From Cellulomonas sp. (lineage in GTDB: Bacteria; Actinomycetota; Actinomycetes; Actinomycetales; Cellulomonadaceae): a stretch of DNA of 64,000 nucleotides. The stretch covers positions 20,956 through 84,955 of the forward strand of contig NZ_JAGIBD010000014.1 in the NCBI RefSeq assembly GCF_017744555.1, in the 5' to 3' direction. Within the stretch, counting starts at the first letter, position 1; each line of letters starts with the position of its first letter. A program made the position numbers and the translations under genes. The notes under the pieces were generated by a model. It was not told the DNA's origin, searched no databases, and saw nothing but the letters and a program-made list of their open reading frames with translations. Positions 24,982 through 33,205 of the stretch are shown in pieces.

Positions 24982-25628
24982 GAGGCGAGCACCGCGGACA
25001 TGTCCCGGACCGCCCGCGCGACGCCCAGCGGCGTCCCGGTCACCTTGGACCGGCCGGTCCGTGCCGCGTAGTCGACCTCGACCTCGTGCACGTGCCACCC
25101 GGCGTCCGCGGCCCGCACCACCATCTCGAGCGGGTACCCGGACCGGCGGTCCACGAGCCCGAGGTCGAGGAGCGCGTCGCGTCGGGCGGCGCGCATCGGC
25201 CCGAGGTCGTGCAGGCGGATGCCGGTGCGGCGCTCGAGCCGGCCGACGAGGACGCGGTTGGCGTACCGGAGGTGCCACGGCCACGCGCGCGAGGACGTGG
25301 GTCGACGGCGTCCCAGCACGAGGTCGGCCGCGCCGCCGGCGACCGGGTCGACCACCCGGTGCAGCTGGCGTGGGTCCAGACTCCCGTCCGCGTCCATGAA
25401 CGCGACCACGGGCGCCGACGCCGCGCGCAGGCCCGCGTGGCACGCCGCACCGAACCCGCGCAGCGGCTCGTGCACGACGACCGCACCATGCGCGCGGGCG
25501 ACCGTCGCGCTCCCGTCGGTCGAGCCGTTGTCGACCACGAGAGCGCGGACCCCGTCGGGGACCCGCGGGAGCAGCCAGGCGAGCGCCTCGGCCTCGTCGA
25601 GGCAGGGAAGCACCAGGTCCACGCGCAT
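24978..25628 (-). CDS. Family 2 glycosyltransferase (dolichol-phosphate-mannose-synthase-like)
   Basis: The 216-residue product is a single GT-A domain with the start VLPCLDEAEALAWLL, the nucleotide-sugar motif VVDNGSTDGSA, GFGAACHAGL, and the metal-binding DXD-like FMDADGS (about residues 84-90). A GIRLHDLGPMRAARR segment and RSGYPLEMVV follow as in DPM1/GtrB-like enzymes. There are no membrane helices. It likely charges a lipid carrier or modifies a small acceptor. TAGCGT six bases before the ATG predicts a leaderless transcript for the whole GT2-DUF2064-methyltransferase operon. It is divergent from the response regulator at 25755. Confidence 0.87.
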   Translation of the reverse strand: MRVDLVLPCLDEAEALAWLLPRVPDGVRALVVDNGSTDGSATVARAHGAVVVHEPLRGFGAACHAGLRAASAPVVAFMDADGSLDPRQLHRVVDPVAGGAADLVLGRRRPTSSRAWPWHLRYANRVLVGRLERRTGIRLHDLGPMRAARRDALLDLGLVDRRSGYPLEMVVRAADAGWHVHEVEVDYAARTGRSKVTGTPLGVARAVRDMSAVLAS

Positions 25629-25634
25629 CCGTCC

Positions 25635-25640
25635 ACGCTA
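25635..25640 (-). promoter_or_regulatory. -10 box of leaderless GT2 operon promoter
   Basis: Read on the minus strand, TAGCGT-N6-ATG places the transcription start at the GT2 start codon. The opposite strand carries an identical TAGCGT for the divergent regulator about 100 bases away. Confidence 0.6.
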
Positions 25641-25741
25641 GGGTCGGCGCCTCCTGGTGCGACCGGCGCGGTGGATGACCGCTACCTGACGGATCCTCGT
25701 GACGAACACGTGACGCGCACGCCGGTGGCCGGACGGCGGGC

Positions 25742-25747
25742 TAGCGT
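25742..25747 (+). promoter_or_regulatory. -10 box of response-regulator promoter, likely leaderless
   Basis: TAGCGT is followed by GAGGCGC and ATG at 25755, a seven-base gap. The GAGG could act as a ribosome site only if transcription began upstream, so a leaderless or near-leaderless message is likely. Confidence 0.5.
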
Positions 25748-25754
25748 GAGGCGC

Positions 25755-26477
25755 ATGCCCATGGTTCTGGTGGTGGACGACGAAGAGCTCGTGGTGCAGA
25801 GCGTCGCCGCCTACCTCCGGGCCGACGGGGTCGACGCGACGATCGCCGGTGACGCCCGCGAGGCGGAGCGGGTGTGGCGCACCCGACGTCCCGACGCGGT
25901 GGTGCTCGACGTCCGGCTGCCGGGCGCGTCCGGTCTCGACCTGCTGCGCAAGATGCGGCAGGACGCCGACCGGACACCGGTCGTGCTCCTGTCCGGCCTG
26001 GACACGGTGGACGACCGCATCCTCGGCCTGGAGGTCGGCGCCGACGACTACCTCATCAAGCCCTTCAGCCCGCGCGAGCTCGTGCTGCGCCTGCACGCGC
26101 TGCTGCGACGCGGCGACATCCGGCCCGAGGACGGGATGCGCCCGTTCACCGTCGGACCGCTGACGCTCGACCCGTCCGTGCGGACGGCGTCGCTCGCCGG
26201 GGAGGTCCAGACGCTCGCCCCGCGCGAGTTCGACCTGCTGATGTTCCTCGCCCGGCACGCGGGGTCGACGTTCGGGACCCGGGAGCTGCTCCGGCGCGTG
26301 TGGGGCTGGGACTTCGGCGACGACTCGACCGTGGTGGTCCACGTGCGACGACTGCGCCGCAAGTTCGAGCCCGACCCGTCCGACCCCGTCCTGCTGACGA
26401 CCGTCCGCGGGACCGGCTACCGCTGGGCGACGGCCGACGAGCTGTCCGCGGCCGTCGGGGGGCGGGCGCCGGCATGA
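25755..26477 (+). CDS. OmpR/PhoB-family response regulator
   Basis: The 240-residue product has a receiver domain (about residues 3-118) with VVDDEELV, the phospho-accepting Asp in VVLDVRLPG, the switch Ser in VVLLSGLD and the Lys in DYLIKPFSP, then a winged-helix DNA-binding domain (about 130-228) with TLAPREFDLLMFLARH and VVVHVRRLRRKFE. It is coupled by ATGA overlap to the histidine kinase. The divergent sugar-transfer operon next door is a possible target. The promoter is leaderless in appearance. Confidence 0.93.
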   Translation: MPMVLVVDDEELVVQSVAAYLRADGVDATIAGDAREAERVWRTRRPDAVVLDVRLPGASGLDLLRKMRQDADRTPVVLLSGLDTVDDRILGLEVGADDYLIKPFSPRELVLRLHALLRRGDIRPEDGMRPFTVGPLTLDPSVRTASLAGEVQTLAPREFDLLMFLARHAGSTFGTRELLRRVWGWDFGDDSTVVVHVRRLRRKFEPDPSDPVLLTTVRGTGYRWATADELSAAVGGRAPA

Positions 26478-27622
26478 GCCGCGACCTCTGGTTCATGACG
26501 GGGGTGACCGCCGTGTGCGCCGTGGTCGTCGGCGCCCTCGGTGTGCTGGTGGTCGGCCGCGTGCGACGGGCGTCGCTGGTCGCGGCGCTGGTCGTCACGG
26601 CCCTCGTGCCGACGGCCGTGGTGGCGCTCGCCCTGTGGTTCAACGTCGGCGCGATGTTCCTGTCGGACCACGACGCGCAGGTCGCGCGCCTGGTCCTCGG
26701 ACTCTCGTGCGTGCCGGCGGTGGTGCTCGCGGTGGTGCTCGGGCGGATGCTCGTGGCCGACGTGCGCGCGGTCGGCGTCCAGGCCAGGGCGCTCGCCTCG
26801 GGGCAGCCGCCGGCGGGGTCGACGCCGGTGACCGCCGAGCTCGCGGCGCTGGCCGACGAGCTCGCCCGGACCCGCGCCCGGCTCGACGCGTCGCGCGAGC
26901 GGGAACGGGCGCTCGAGAGCGCCCGGCGTCAGGTCGTCGCGTTCGTGAGCCACGACCTGCGTTCTCCGCTGTCGGGGATCCGCGCGACGGTCGACGGTCT
27001 GCGGGACGGCGTCCTCGTCGACACCGACGCCGCGTACGCGGGGATCGACGCCGCGACAGAGCGGCTCGGCCGGATGATCGACGACCTCGCCGAGCTGTCC
27101 AGGCCCGACCCCGCCCCCACCGCCCGCGCGCCGGAGCGCGTGTCCCTGAGCGCGGTGCTCGACGACGTGCTCGCCCACTCGGCCGCGGGCGCCACGGCGC
27201 AGCAGGTGACGCTTCTGGTCGACGTCGAGCCCGGGCTCGAGGTGCTCGGGGTGCCGGACGAGCTCGCCCGCGTCCTCGACAACCTCGTCGGGAACGCCGT
27301 GCGCAGCAGCGGGGCCGGCGGCACGGTCCGCGTGGCCGGCTACCGGGTCGACGGTGAGGTACGCGTCGCGGTCGAGGACACGTGCGGCGGCATCCCCGAC
27401 GACGAGCGCGCCCACGTCTTCGACGAGGGCTTCCAAGGGAGCGGGCCGCACCGGACGCACGCGGGCGCCGCGCACCATGCCGGCGTGGGCTCGTCCGGTT
27501 TGGGTCTCGCGATCGTCGACTCGGTGGTCGCGGCGCACGGTGGCCGGGTCGGCGTCGAGCCGACCGAGGCGGGCTGCCTGTTCGAGGTGCAGCTCCCCGC
27601 GAACGCCGGCGCCCCCGACTGA
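26474..27622 (+). CDS. Sensor histidine kinase (HisKA class)
   Basis: The 382-residue product has three to four membrane helices (about residues 5-95) with short loops, a charged coiled-coil-rich linker, a HisKA domain with VVAFVSHDLRSPLSGIRATV (phospho-accepting His at about 161) and a HATPase domain with LDNLVGNAVRSS, VEDTCGGIPDDE and GSSGLGLAIVDSVV. A His-rich insertion (HRTHAGAAHH, about 334-343) sits in the ATP lid. It pairs with the overlapping response regulator. The lack of a sizeable outer domain suggests a membrane-sensed signal. Confidence 0.92.
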   Translation: MSRDLWFMTGVTAVCAVVVGALGVLVVGRVRRASLVAALVVTALVPTAVVALALWFNVGAMFLSDHDAQVARLVLGLSCVPAVVLAVVLGRMLVADVRAVGVQARALASGQPPAGSTPVTAELAALADELARTRARLDASRERERALESARRQVVAFVSHDLRSPLSGIRATVDGLRDGVLVDTDAAYAGIDAATERLGRMIDDLAELSRPDPAPTARAPERVSLSAVLDDVLAHSAAGATAQQVTLLVDVEPGLEVLGVPDELARVLDNLVGNAVRSSGAGGTVRVAGYRVDGEVRVAVEDTCGGIPDDERAHVFDEGFQGSGPHRTHAGAAHHAGVGSSGLGLAIVDSVVAAHGGRVGVEPTEAGCLFEVQLPANAGAPD

Positions 27623-27625
27623 GCG

Positions 27626-28654
27626 TCAGGCCTCCTGCAGGAGGTCCGCGAGCCCCGCGGCCAGGCCCGTGCGCGCCCTCCACCCGAGAACCTTCGCGGC
27701 GCGCTCGGACGAGGCGGTCACGTGCCGCACGTCGCCCAGGCGATACTCACCGGTGACCACGGGCGGCGGGCCGTCGAGCGCGTCCGCCAGCGCGGCGGCC
27801 AGGCCGCCGACCGTCGTCACCGTGCCGGACCCGACGTTCAGTGCGACCGGACCGATGGGTCCTCCCGCCGCGGCGACCACCGCGGCGGCCACGTCCTCGA
27901 CGTGGACGAAGTCGCGCCGCTGCGCGCCGTCCTCGAACACCCGCGGCGCCCGGCCCGCGGCGAGCGCGGACCGGAACAGCGAGGCGACCCCCGCGTAGGG
28001 CGTGTTCCGCGGCATCCCGCGGCCGTAGACGTTGTGGAACCGCAGCGCGACGCCGGACCCGCCGGTGTCGCGCGCCCACGCCGTCAGGAGGTGCTCGCCG
28101 TGCACCTTGGTCGCGGCGTACACGTTGCGGGGGTCCAGCGGAGCGTCCTCGGTGACGAGGCCCGGCGTGAGGACGCGGTCGCACCGGGGGCACCGCGGAT
28201 CGAACGCGCCCGCGTCCAGGTCGGCCCGCCGACGGGGCGCGGGGGCGACGGCGCCGTGCTCCGCGCAGTCGTACGCACCCTCGCCGTACACGACCATCGA
28301 GCTGGCCAGCACGACGTGACCGACGGACCGTCGCCGGGCCTGCCGCAGCACGGTGGCGGTGCCGAGGTCGTTGGACGAGACGTAGTCGACGACGTCGTCG
28401 AGGTCGACCCCCAGCCCGACCTTCGCGGCGAGGTGCACCACGACGTCGGTCCCCGGCATGACCTGGTCGAGGACGTCCTCGTCCCGCACGTCGCCGATCA
28501 CGAGCCGCGCGCCGGGCGCCGTCCGGGCGACGCCGTCCGGGTGGACGTCGGGCCGCAGGCTGTCGAGGACCGTCACGTCGTGGCCGTCCTCGAGCAGCCG
28601 ACGGACGGTCGGCCTGCCGATGAACCCGGCCCCGCCGGTGACGAGCACGCGCAT
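27626..28654 (-). CDS. NAD-dependent epimerase/dehydratase (extended SDR) with CxxC insertion
   Basis: The 342-residue product begins with VLVTGGAGFIGRPTVRRL, the NAD-binding GxxGxxG. ASSMVVYGEG holds the Ser, and NVYAATKVHGE is the catalytic YxxxK. The end is a sugar-nucleotide-epimerase C-domain (RDFVHVEDVAAAV, LNVGSG). Between the two lies an unusual insert: YDCAEHG, then FDPRCPRCDRVLTP with a Cys-x-x-Cys. A zinc ribbon half is possible. Family members interconvert nucleotide sugars such as UDP-galactose and UDP-glucose. It converges with the histidine kinase (3-base gap) and diverges from the mtnP-like gene; the nearby GT2 could use its product. Confidence 0.9.
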   Translation of the reverse strand: MRVLVTGGAGFIGRPTVRRLLEDGHDVTVLDSLRPDVHPDGVARTAPGARLVIGDVRDEDVLDQVMPGTDVVVHLAAKVGLGVDLDDVVDYVSSNDLGTATVLRQARRRSVGHVVLASSMVVYGEGAYDCAEHGAVAPAPRRRADLDAGAFDPRCPRCDRVLTPGLVTEDAPLDPRNVYAATKVHGEHLLTAWARDTGGSGVALRFHNVYGRGMPRNTPYAGVASLFRSALAAGRAPRVFEDGAQRRDFVHVEDVAAAVVAAAGGPIGPVALNVGSGTVTTVGGLAAALADALDGPPPVVTGEYRLGDVRHVTASSERAAKVLGWRARTGLAAGLADLLQEA

Positions 28655-28755
28655 GCCCTCAGGATGGCCGGGCCGTCGTGGTCCTCGCGCCGCCGGGATG
28701 GTGACGGCTTCCTGACGACGGCCGGCCGCACGGGTCAAGGGCGTCACCCCCGGGC

Positions 28756-28761
28756 TACGTT
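28756..28761 (+). promoter_or_regulatory. -10 box before the MTA-phosphorylase-like gene
   Basis: TACGTT lies 27 bases before the GTG at 28789, leaving a leader of about 20 bases that contains a GAAGGGA ribosome site. No clear -35 box is seen. Confidence 0.4.
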
Positions 28762-28788
28762 CGGCTCGTCGTCGACGAAGGGATCTCC

Positions 28789-29610
28789 GTGAGCCAGGAC
28801 GCGTCTCCCATCGGGGTCATCGGAGGCTCCGGCCTCTACGAGCTGCTCGACGCGGCGCAGGACGTCGCCGTGGAGACGCCGTACGGCCCGCCCAGCGACA
28901 CCCTGCGAGCCGGCAGGCTCGGGGGCCGCCGGGTGGTGTTCCTCCCGCGGCACGGGGCCGACCACCGCCTCGCGCCGCACCAGGTCGACTACCGCGCCAA
29001 CCTCTGGGCGCTGCGGACGCTCGGCGTCCGCCGGGTCCTGGCAGCGTCGGCGGTCGGCGCGCTGCGTCCCGACCTGCCCGCCGGGACCCTCGTCGTGCCG
29101 GACCAGGTCATCGACGCGACCTGGGGCCGGGCGTCCACCTACTACGACGTCGAGGGGGCCGTCGTGCACGTCGGGTTCGCGGACCCGTTCTGCCCGCAGG
29201 GTCGGCGCGCGGTCGTGGACCTCACGGACCCGCCGATGCCGGTCGTCGACGGGGGCACGATGGTGGTCATCCAGGGGCCACGCTTCTCGACCCGTGCCGA
29301 GTCACGGCGCAACGCGGCGGCAGGCGGCGACGTCGTCGGGATGACCGGGATGCCCGAGGCCGGTCTCGCCCGTGAGCTGGCCCTGTGCTACACGGGCCTG
29401 GCCGTCGTCACCGACGCGGATGCCGGGGTCGACGCGTCGGCGGCCGTGTCGCACCAGGCCGTGCTCGACGAGTTCGCGCGGAGCGTCGACCGGCTTCGGG
29501 CCGTTCTCGCCCGGGTCGTCGAGGCGCTCCCGGCGGACGACGAGTGCGTCTGCCGGCACGCGCTCGACGGGCTCCGGCTGCCGTTCGAGCTCCCGGGCGA
29601 GGGGCCCTGA
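28789..29610 (+). CDS. mtnP: S-methyl-5'-thioadenosine phosphorylase / purine nucleoside phosphorylase family
   Basis: The 273-residue product carries the family-2 nucleoside phosphorylase features: GVIGGSGLYELL (phosphate-binding start), FLPRHGADHRLAPHQVDYRAN in two parts (PRHG and H-x-x-x-x-H-x-V-x-Y-R-A-N), VIQGPRFSTRAESR and MTGMPEAGLARELALCY. It cleaves methylthioadenosine or a 6-oxopurine nucleoside with phosphate. The base-contact segment reads VTDADAGVD, in place of the TDYD of well-studied MTA phosphorylases, so base preference is uncertain and the symbol is tentative. It is well separated from other genes of methionine salvage. Confidence 0.82.
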   Translation: MSQDASPIGVIGGSGLYELLDAAQDVAVETPYGPPSDTLRAGRLGGRRVVFLPRHGADHRLAPHQVDYRANLWALRTLGVRRVLAASAVGALRPDLPAGTLVVPDQVIDATWGRASTYYDVEGAVVHVGFADPFCPQGRRAVVDLTDPPMPVVDGGTMVVIQGPRFSTRAESRRNAAAGGDVVGMTGMPEAGLARELALCYTGLAVVTDADAGVDASAAVSHQAVLDEFARSVDRLRAVLARVVEALPADDECVCRHALDGLRLPFELPGEGP

Positions 29611-29630
29611 ACGGGCCGGCAAGCAGCCGG

Positions 29631-30068
29631 TCAGTCCTTCGTGAGCTCCTCGGCCAGCATCACGAGCGTGCCGCTGGGGCCGCGGAGATAGGTGAGCCGG
29701 TAGACGTCCTCGTACGTCGCGACGCCGCGCAGCGGGTAGCAGCCGTGCCGCGCGGCGATCTCCAGGGCTGCGTCGAGGTCGTCGACCGAGAACGCGACGC
29801 GGTGCATGCCGATCTCGTTCGGCAGGGTGGGCTCGGTCTCGATCGCGTCGGGGTGGAGGTACTCGAAGAGCTCGAGGCGGCCGTGTCCGTCGGGGGTCTG
29901 CAGCATCGCGATCCGGGCGTGGTTGCCGTCGAGGCCCACGGCCGTGTCGGTCCACTCCCCGCTGACCGTCTGCCGGCCCACGACCGTCAGCCCGAGGTCG
30001 ACGTAGAAGGCGATCGCCGCCTCGAGGTCGCGGACGGCGATGCCGACGTTCTCCAGCGTGATGGGCAT
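29631..30068 (-). CDS. VOC-family (glyoxalase/bleomycin-resistance-like) protein
   Basis: The 145-residue product is a single vicinal-oxygen-chelate unit with two beta-alpha-beta-beta-beta modules. It starts TLENVGIAVRDLEAAIAFYVD, and metal-ligand candidates are the N-terminal region, RLELFEYLHPD, MHRVAFSVDDLDAAL and a final Glu in MLAEELT. It resembles lactoylglutathione lyase or methylmalonyl-CoA epimerase-like proteins; no single reaction can be assigned. TAGCGT six bases before the ATG marks a leaderless transcript. Confidence 0.85.
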   Translation of the reverse strand: MPITLENVGIAVRDLEAAIAFYVDLGLTVVGRQTVSGEWTDTAVGLDGNHARIAMLQTPDGHGRLELFEYLHPDAIETEPTLPNEIGMHRVAFSVDDLDAALEIAARHGCYPLRGVATYEDVYRLTYLRGPSGTLVMLAEELTKD

Positions 30069-30074
30069 GGCGTC

Positions 30075-30080
30075 ACGCTA
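30075..30080 (-). promoter_or_regulatory. -10 box of leaderless VOC-protein promoter
   Basis: On the minus strand TAGCGT-GACGCC-ATG gives a six-base gap with no Shine-Dalgarno sequence. Confidence 0.6.
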
Positions 30081-30108
30081 GCAACGGGGCAGACGCGCTG
30101 TTCAGCCG

Positions 30109-31032
30109 CTACGACGCAGCGAGCAGGGGGAGCCGGCGCACGCTCCGGAACGCTCGGAGGGTGCCGTCGACGGGGTCGCTGAACGTGAGCTGCCCGGCGA
30201 GCAGCTGCAGCGGGCGGCTGAAGTCGTCGACCTCGACGTCCCGCACCTCGGGGTACAGGGGGTCGTCGACGATGGGGATGCCCAGGCCGTGCAGGTGCAG
30301 GCGGAGCTGGTGGGTGCGGCCCGTGGTGGGCGTCAGGCGGTAGATCCCTCGACCGTCCACCTCCGACTCGAGCTCCACGCGCGTCTCGGCGTTGGCCGGT
30401 GCGCCGGGCACCACGTCGGCGCGCCATTCGCCGCGCTCCTTGCGGATGTGGTTGCGCACGACGACCGGGAGCGCCAGGTCCGCGCGCAACGGCGCCAGCG
30501 CCCAGTACGTCTTGTGCACCGCTCGGCGCTCGAACAGCTCCTGGTACGGCCTGCGCCACTCGGCCGTCGTCGCGAGCATCAGCAGTCCGGAGGTGACGCG
30601 GTCCAGACGGTGCAGCGGGGACAGCTCCGGCAGGTCGAGCTCGGCACGCAGCCGCACGACGACGCTCTGCACCACGTGCCGGCCGCGGGGGATCGAGGAG
30701 AGGAACGCCGGCTTGTCGACGACCACGAGCCGGTCGTCGCGATGCACCACGTGGACCGGGGCCGTCACCTCCGGCTCGTCGCGCAGGTCGCGGTGGAACC
30801 ACACGAAGCGCTGCGGGACGAACGGGTCGCCGGCACGGACCACCCAGCCCGCCTCGTCGACGAAGCACTCCCGCTCCAGCATGCCGCCCACGTCGACGTG
30901 GGCGGGCAGCCTGTCGCGCAGCCAGTCGCCCATCGTCGACCACGCGTCCGCGCGGGCACGATCGCGGCTCGGGGTGCACAGCCACGCGGCGCTCAGACCG
31001 TGCCTGGTCGGCAGCGGCGATCGGGGAGGCAC
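30109..31032 (-). CDS. RluA-family pseudouridine synthase
   Basis: The 307-residue product turns uridine to pseudouridine in rRNA or tRNA. The catalytic signature LSPLHRLDRVTSGLLML contains the essential Asp (HRLD), and TGRTHQLRLHLHGLGIPIVDDPLYP is the second family block, seen in two consecutive runs. VHRDDRLVVVDKPAFL is the usual entry strand. An N-terminal 90-residue region with no clear S4 motif precedes it. GTG 31032 is supported by TAGGGT six bases upstream. The acyl-CoA dehydrogenase stop codon TAG forms the start of that -10 box. Confidence 0.92.
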   Translation of the reverse strand: MPPRSPLPTRHGLSAAWLCTPSRDRARADAWSTMGDWLRDRLPAHVDVGGMLERECFVDEAGWVVRAGDPFVPQRFVWFHRDLRDEPEVTAPVHVVHRDDRLVVVDKPAFLSSIPRGRHVVQSVVVRLRAELDLPELSPLHRLDRVTSGLLMLATTAEWRRPYQELFERRAVHKTYWALAPLRADLALPVVVRNHIRKERGEWRADVVPGAPANAETRVELESEVDGRGIYRLTPTTGRTHQLRLHLHGLGIPIVDDPLYPEVRDVEVDDFSRPLQLLAGQLTFSDPVDGTLRAFRSVRRLPLLAAS

Positions 31033-31038
31033 CCGCCC

Positions 31039-31044
31039 ACCCTA
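31039..31044 (-). promoter_or_regulatory. -10 box of leaderless pseudouridine synthase promoter, overlapping a stop codon
   Basis: TAGGGT-N6-GTG on the minus strand. Its first three bases (31044-31042) are the TAG stop of the upstream acyl-CoA dehydrogenase, so one trinucleotide serves both roles. Confidence 0.55.
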
Positions 31045-33000
31045 CGGACCCGGCCGGGCCCGCTCCGCTCGGCCGGCGGGGGCGATCCACGGGCCGGTGC
31101 CCTGCGAGGGGTCGAGGATGCCGTCCTCCACCCACCGCAGCCGGCCGGCCATCACGGCGCCGGCCAACCGGTCGTCGGACGCGGCGGTGGAGCGGCGCAG
31201 ACCTCGGAACAGGGTCTCCACCCGGAGGCGGGACTGGGCGCAGAAGGCGTCGGCGAGATCGACCGCGCTGCGGCCGGCGGCGGGGTCGTCGTGGCGCAGC
31301 GCCGTGGCGCGGGTGCACACCGCGGACATGGCGAACAGCTCGGCGCCGATGTCGACGACGTGCCCCAGGAGCACCTGCTTGCGGTCGAGGCGGGCCTGGT
31401 GGCGGGCCATCGCGTAGAACGTGTGCCGGGCCAGCGCCCGGGACGACCGCTCGACGAAGCGCACGTGGCGGCCCAGCCGGCCGAAGTCACCGTACGCGTC
31501 GGGGCGGGAGCCTTGTCCGACGAGCAACGCCGGGAACCAACGGACGTAGAAGCGGCTCGCGCCGACGGCCGCACGCGCCTTGGCGCCGAGGGACGCGTCC
31601 CGGGACGCGAGGTCGCCCGCCGCGGTCAGGTGCGTGTCGACCGCCTCGCGGGCGATCAGCAGGCGCATGATCTCCGACGAGCCCTCGAAGATGCGGTTGA
31701 TCCGCATGTCCCGCAGCAGCTGCTCGGCCGGCACCGCCCGTTCGCCGCGCGCGGCCAGCGAGTCGGCGGTCTCGAACCCGCGCCCGCCGCGGATCTGCAC
31801 GAGCTCGTCGGCCACGCGGTAGCCCATCTCGCTGGCCCACAGCTTGGCCAGGGCCGCTTCGATGCGCACGTCCTTCTGGCCCGTGTCGGCCAGCCGGGCG
31901 GACAGGTCGAACACCGACTCCAGCGCGAACGCCGTGGCCGCGATGAACGCCAGCTTGGCGCTGATCGCCTCGTGCTCGCCCACCGGTCGACCCCACTGCA
32001 CCCGCTCGGTCGACCACTGCCGTGCGATGGACAGCGCCCACTTGCTCCCGCCCGCGCAGATCGCGGGGATCGACAGCCGGCCCGTGTTGAGCGTGGTCAG
32101 CGCGATCTTCAGACCCTCGCCCTCACGTCCCAGCCGGTTGGCCACCGGCACCCGCACCTGCTGGAACCGGGTGACGCCGTTCTCCATCCCGCGCAGCCCC
32201 ATGAACCGGTTGCGGTGCTCGACGGTGATGCCGGGCGTGGACGCCTCGACGACGAAGGCGCTGATCCCGCCGTGCTGGCCGCCATGCTGGCCGCCGTGCT
32301 GGCCGCCATGCGGGCCGTCGTGCGGCGGGACGACCGCCATGACCACCAGCAGCTCGGCGATCGGACCGTTCGTGGTCCACAGCTTCACGCCGTCCAGCAG
32401 GTACGCGGTCCCGTCGTCCGTCGGTGTCGCGGTGGTACCGAGCCGGGCGGGGTCCGAGCCGACGTCGGGCTCGGTGAGCAGGAACGCGGAGATCGCGCCC
32501 GCGGCGCAGCGCGGCAGGTACGCCTGCTTCTGCTCGGGGCTGCCGAACATGTGCACCGGTTCGGGCACACCGATGGACTGGTGCGCGGACAGCAGCGCGG
32601 CCAGGCTCGGGTGCACCGTGCTGACCAGCATCAAGGCCCTGCCGTAGTCGACGAGCGACAGCCCCAGGCCGCCGTACTCCTGAGGGATCTTCATGCCGAA
32701 CGCGCCGACGCGCCGCAACGCGTCGACGACCTCGTCGGGGACGCGGTCGTCGCGCTCGATCGCCAGGCCGTCGATGGCCGTGCACACCTCGAGCAGCTCC
32801 TGATGGAACGCCGCACCGCGCGCCGCGGCATCCGGGTCGAGCGCGGGGTACGGATGGATGAGCCCGACGTCGAACGCGCCGAGGTACAGGCCCTTGGCGA
32901 AGCTCGGGCGGGTCCACCTCTGCTCGCGGGCCGCCTCGGCGACCTCACGAGCCTTCCGTTCACCGGCAGTGTGGGTCGGGTCCACGGCGACACTGCTCAT
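31042..33000 (-). CDS. Acyl-CoA dehydrogenase family protein, long form (652 aa)
   Basis: This FAD enzyme would introduce a 2,3 double bond in an acyl-CoA. The N-terminal helical and middle beta domains are clear (FGMKIPQEYGGLGLSLVDYG; AFLLTEPDVGSDPAR; KLWTTNGPIAELLVVMAVV), as is the C-terminal helical domain with VQIRGGRGFETAD and INRIFEGSSEIMRLLIAREAVD in two runs. At 652 residues it is longer than the 380-residue medium-chain type and carries a C-terminal extension as in VLCAD/ACAD9-like or FadE-type proteins. An HGGQ repeat (see 32267-32314) is inserted in a surface loop. GGGGAGG precedes the ATG at 33000. Confidence 0.9.
   Translation of the reverse strand: MSSVAVDPTHTAGERKAREVAEAAREQRWTRPSFAKGLYLGAFDVGLIHPYPALDPDAAARGAAFHQELLEVCTAIDGLAIERDDRVPDEVVDALRRVGAFGMKIPQEYGGLGLSLVDYGRALMLVSTVHPSLAALLSAHQSIGVPEPVHMFGSPEQKQAYLPRCAAGAISAFLLTEPDVGSDPARLGTTATPTDDGTAYLLDGVKLWTTNGPIAELLVVMAVVPPHDGPHGGQHGGQHGGQHGGISAFVVEASTPGITVEHRNRFMGLRGMENGVTRFQQVRVPVANRLGREGEGLKIALTTLNTGRLSIPAICAGGSKWALSIARQWSTERVQWGRPVGEHEAISAKLAFIAATAFALESVFDLSARLADTGQKDVRIEAALAKLWASEMGYRVADELVQIRGGRGFETADSLAARGERAVPAEQLLRDMRINRIFEGSSEIMRLLIAREAVDTHLTAAGDLASRDASLGAKARAAVGASRFYVRWFPALLVGQGSRPDAYGDFGRLGRHVRFVERSSRALARHTFYAMARHQARLDRKQVLLGHVVDIGAELFAMSAVCTRATALRHDDPAAGRSAVDLADAFCAQSRLRVETLFRGLRRSTAASDDRLAGAVMAGRLRWVEDGILDPSQGTGPWIAPAGRAERARPGP
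32267..32314 (-). repeat. Four 12-bp coding repeats (HGGQ) in the acyl-CoA dehydrogenase
   Basis: Four consecutive 12-base units, alternating CCGCCGTGCTGG and CCGCCATGCTGG-like forms on the plus strand, encode H-G-G-Q repeats on the minus strand. They are in frame, so slippage changes only loop length. Histidine-rich loops may bind metal. Confidence 0.8.
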
Positions 33001-33164
33001 GACGAGCCTCCCCGGCGGGACCCGCACCGAACGGGTCAGCCGCTCGATGCGATTATCGACCCGTCGCTCAGGTCCGCACGCCGTCCAGACGGTCAGGCAG
33101 TCACGTCGCCACGTCGACGGGACGACACCTGCGCCGTTCGCCCACCGGACGGCGGGGATCCGCC

Positions 33165-33170
33165 TAGCCT
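33165..33170 (+). promoter_or_regulatory. -10 box before the ABC exporter operon
   Basis: TAGCCT lies 35 bases before the GTG at 33206, in the divergent gap after the acyl-CoA dehydrogenase start. A GGAGGGAG ribosome site follows the predicted transcription start. Confidence 0.4.
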
Positions 33171-33205
33171 GCAGGGTGGACGGCCGTCCGACGGAGGGAG
33201 CGGTG

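Noticed and set aside
32267..32314. CRISPR-like array
   Set aside because: Units are contiguous 12-base coding repeats without spacers.
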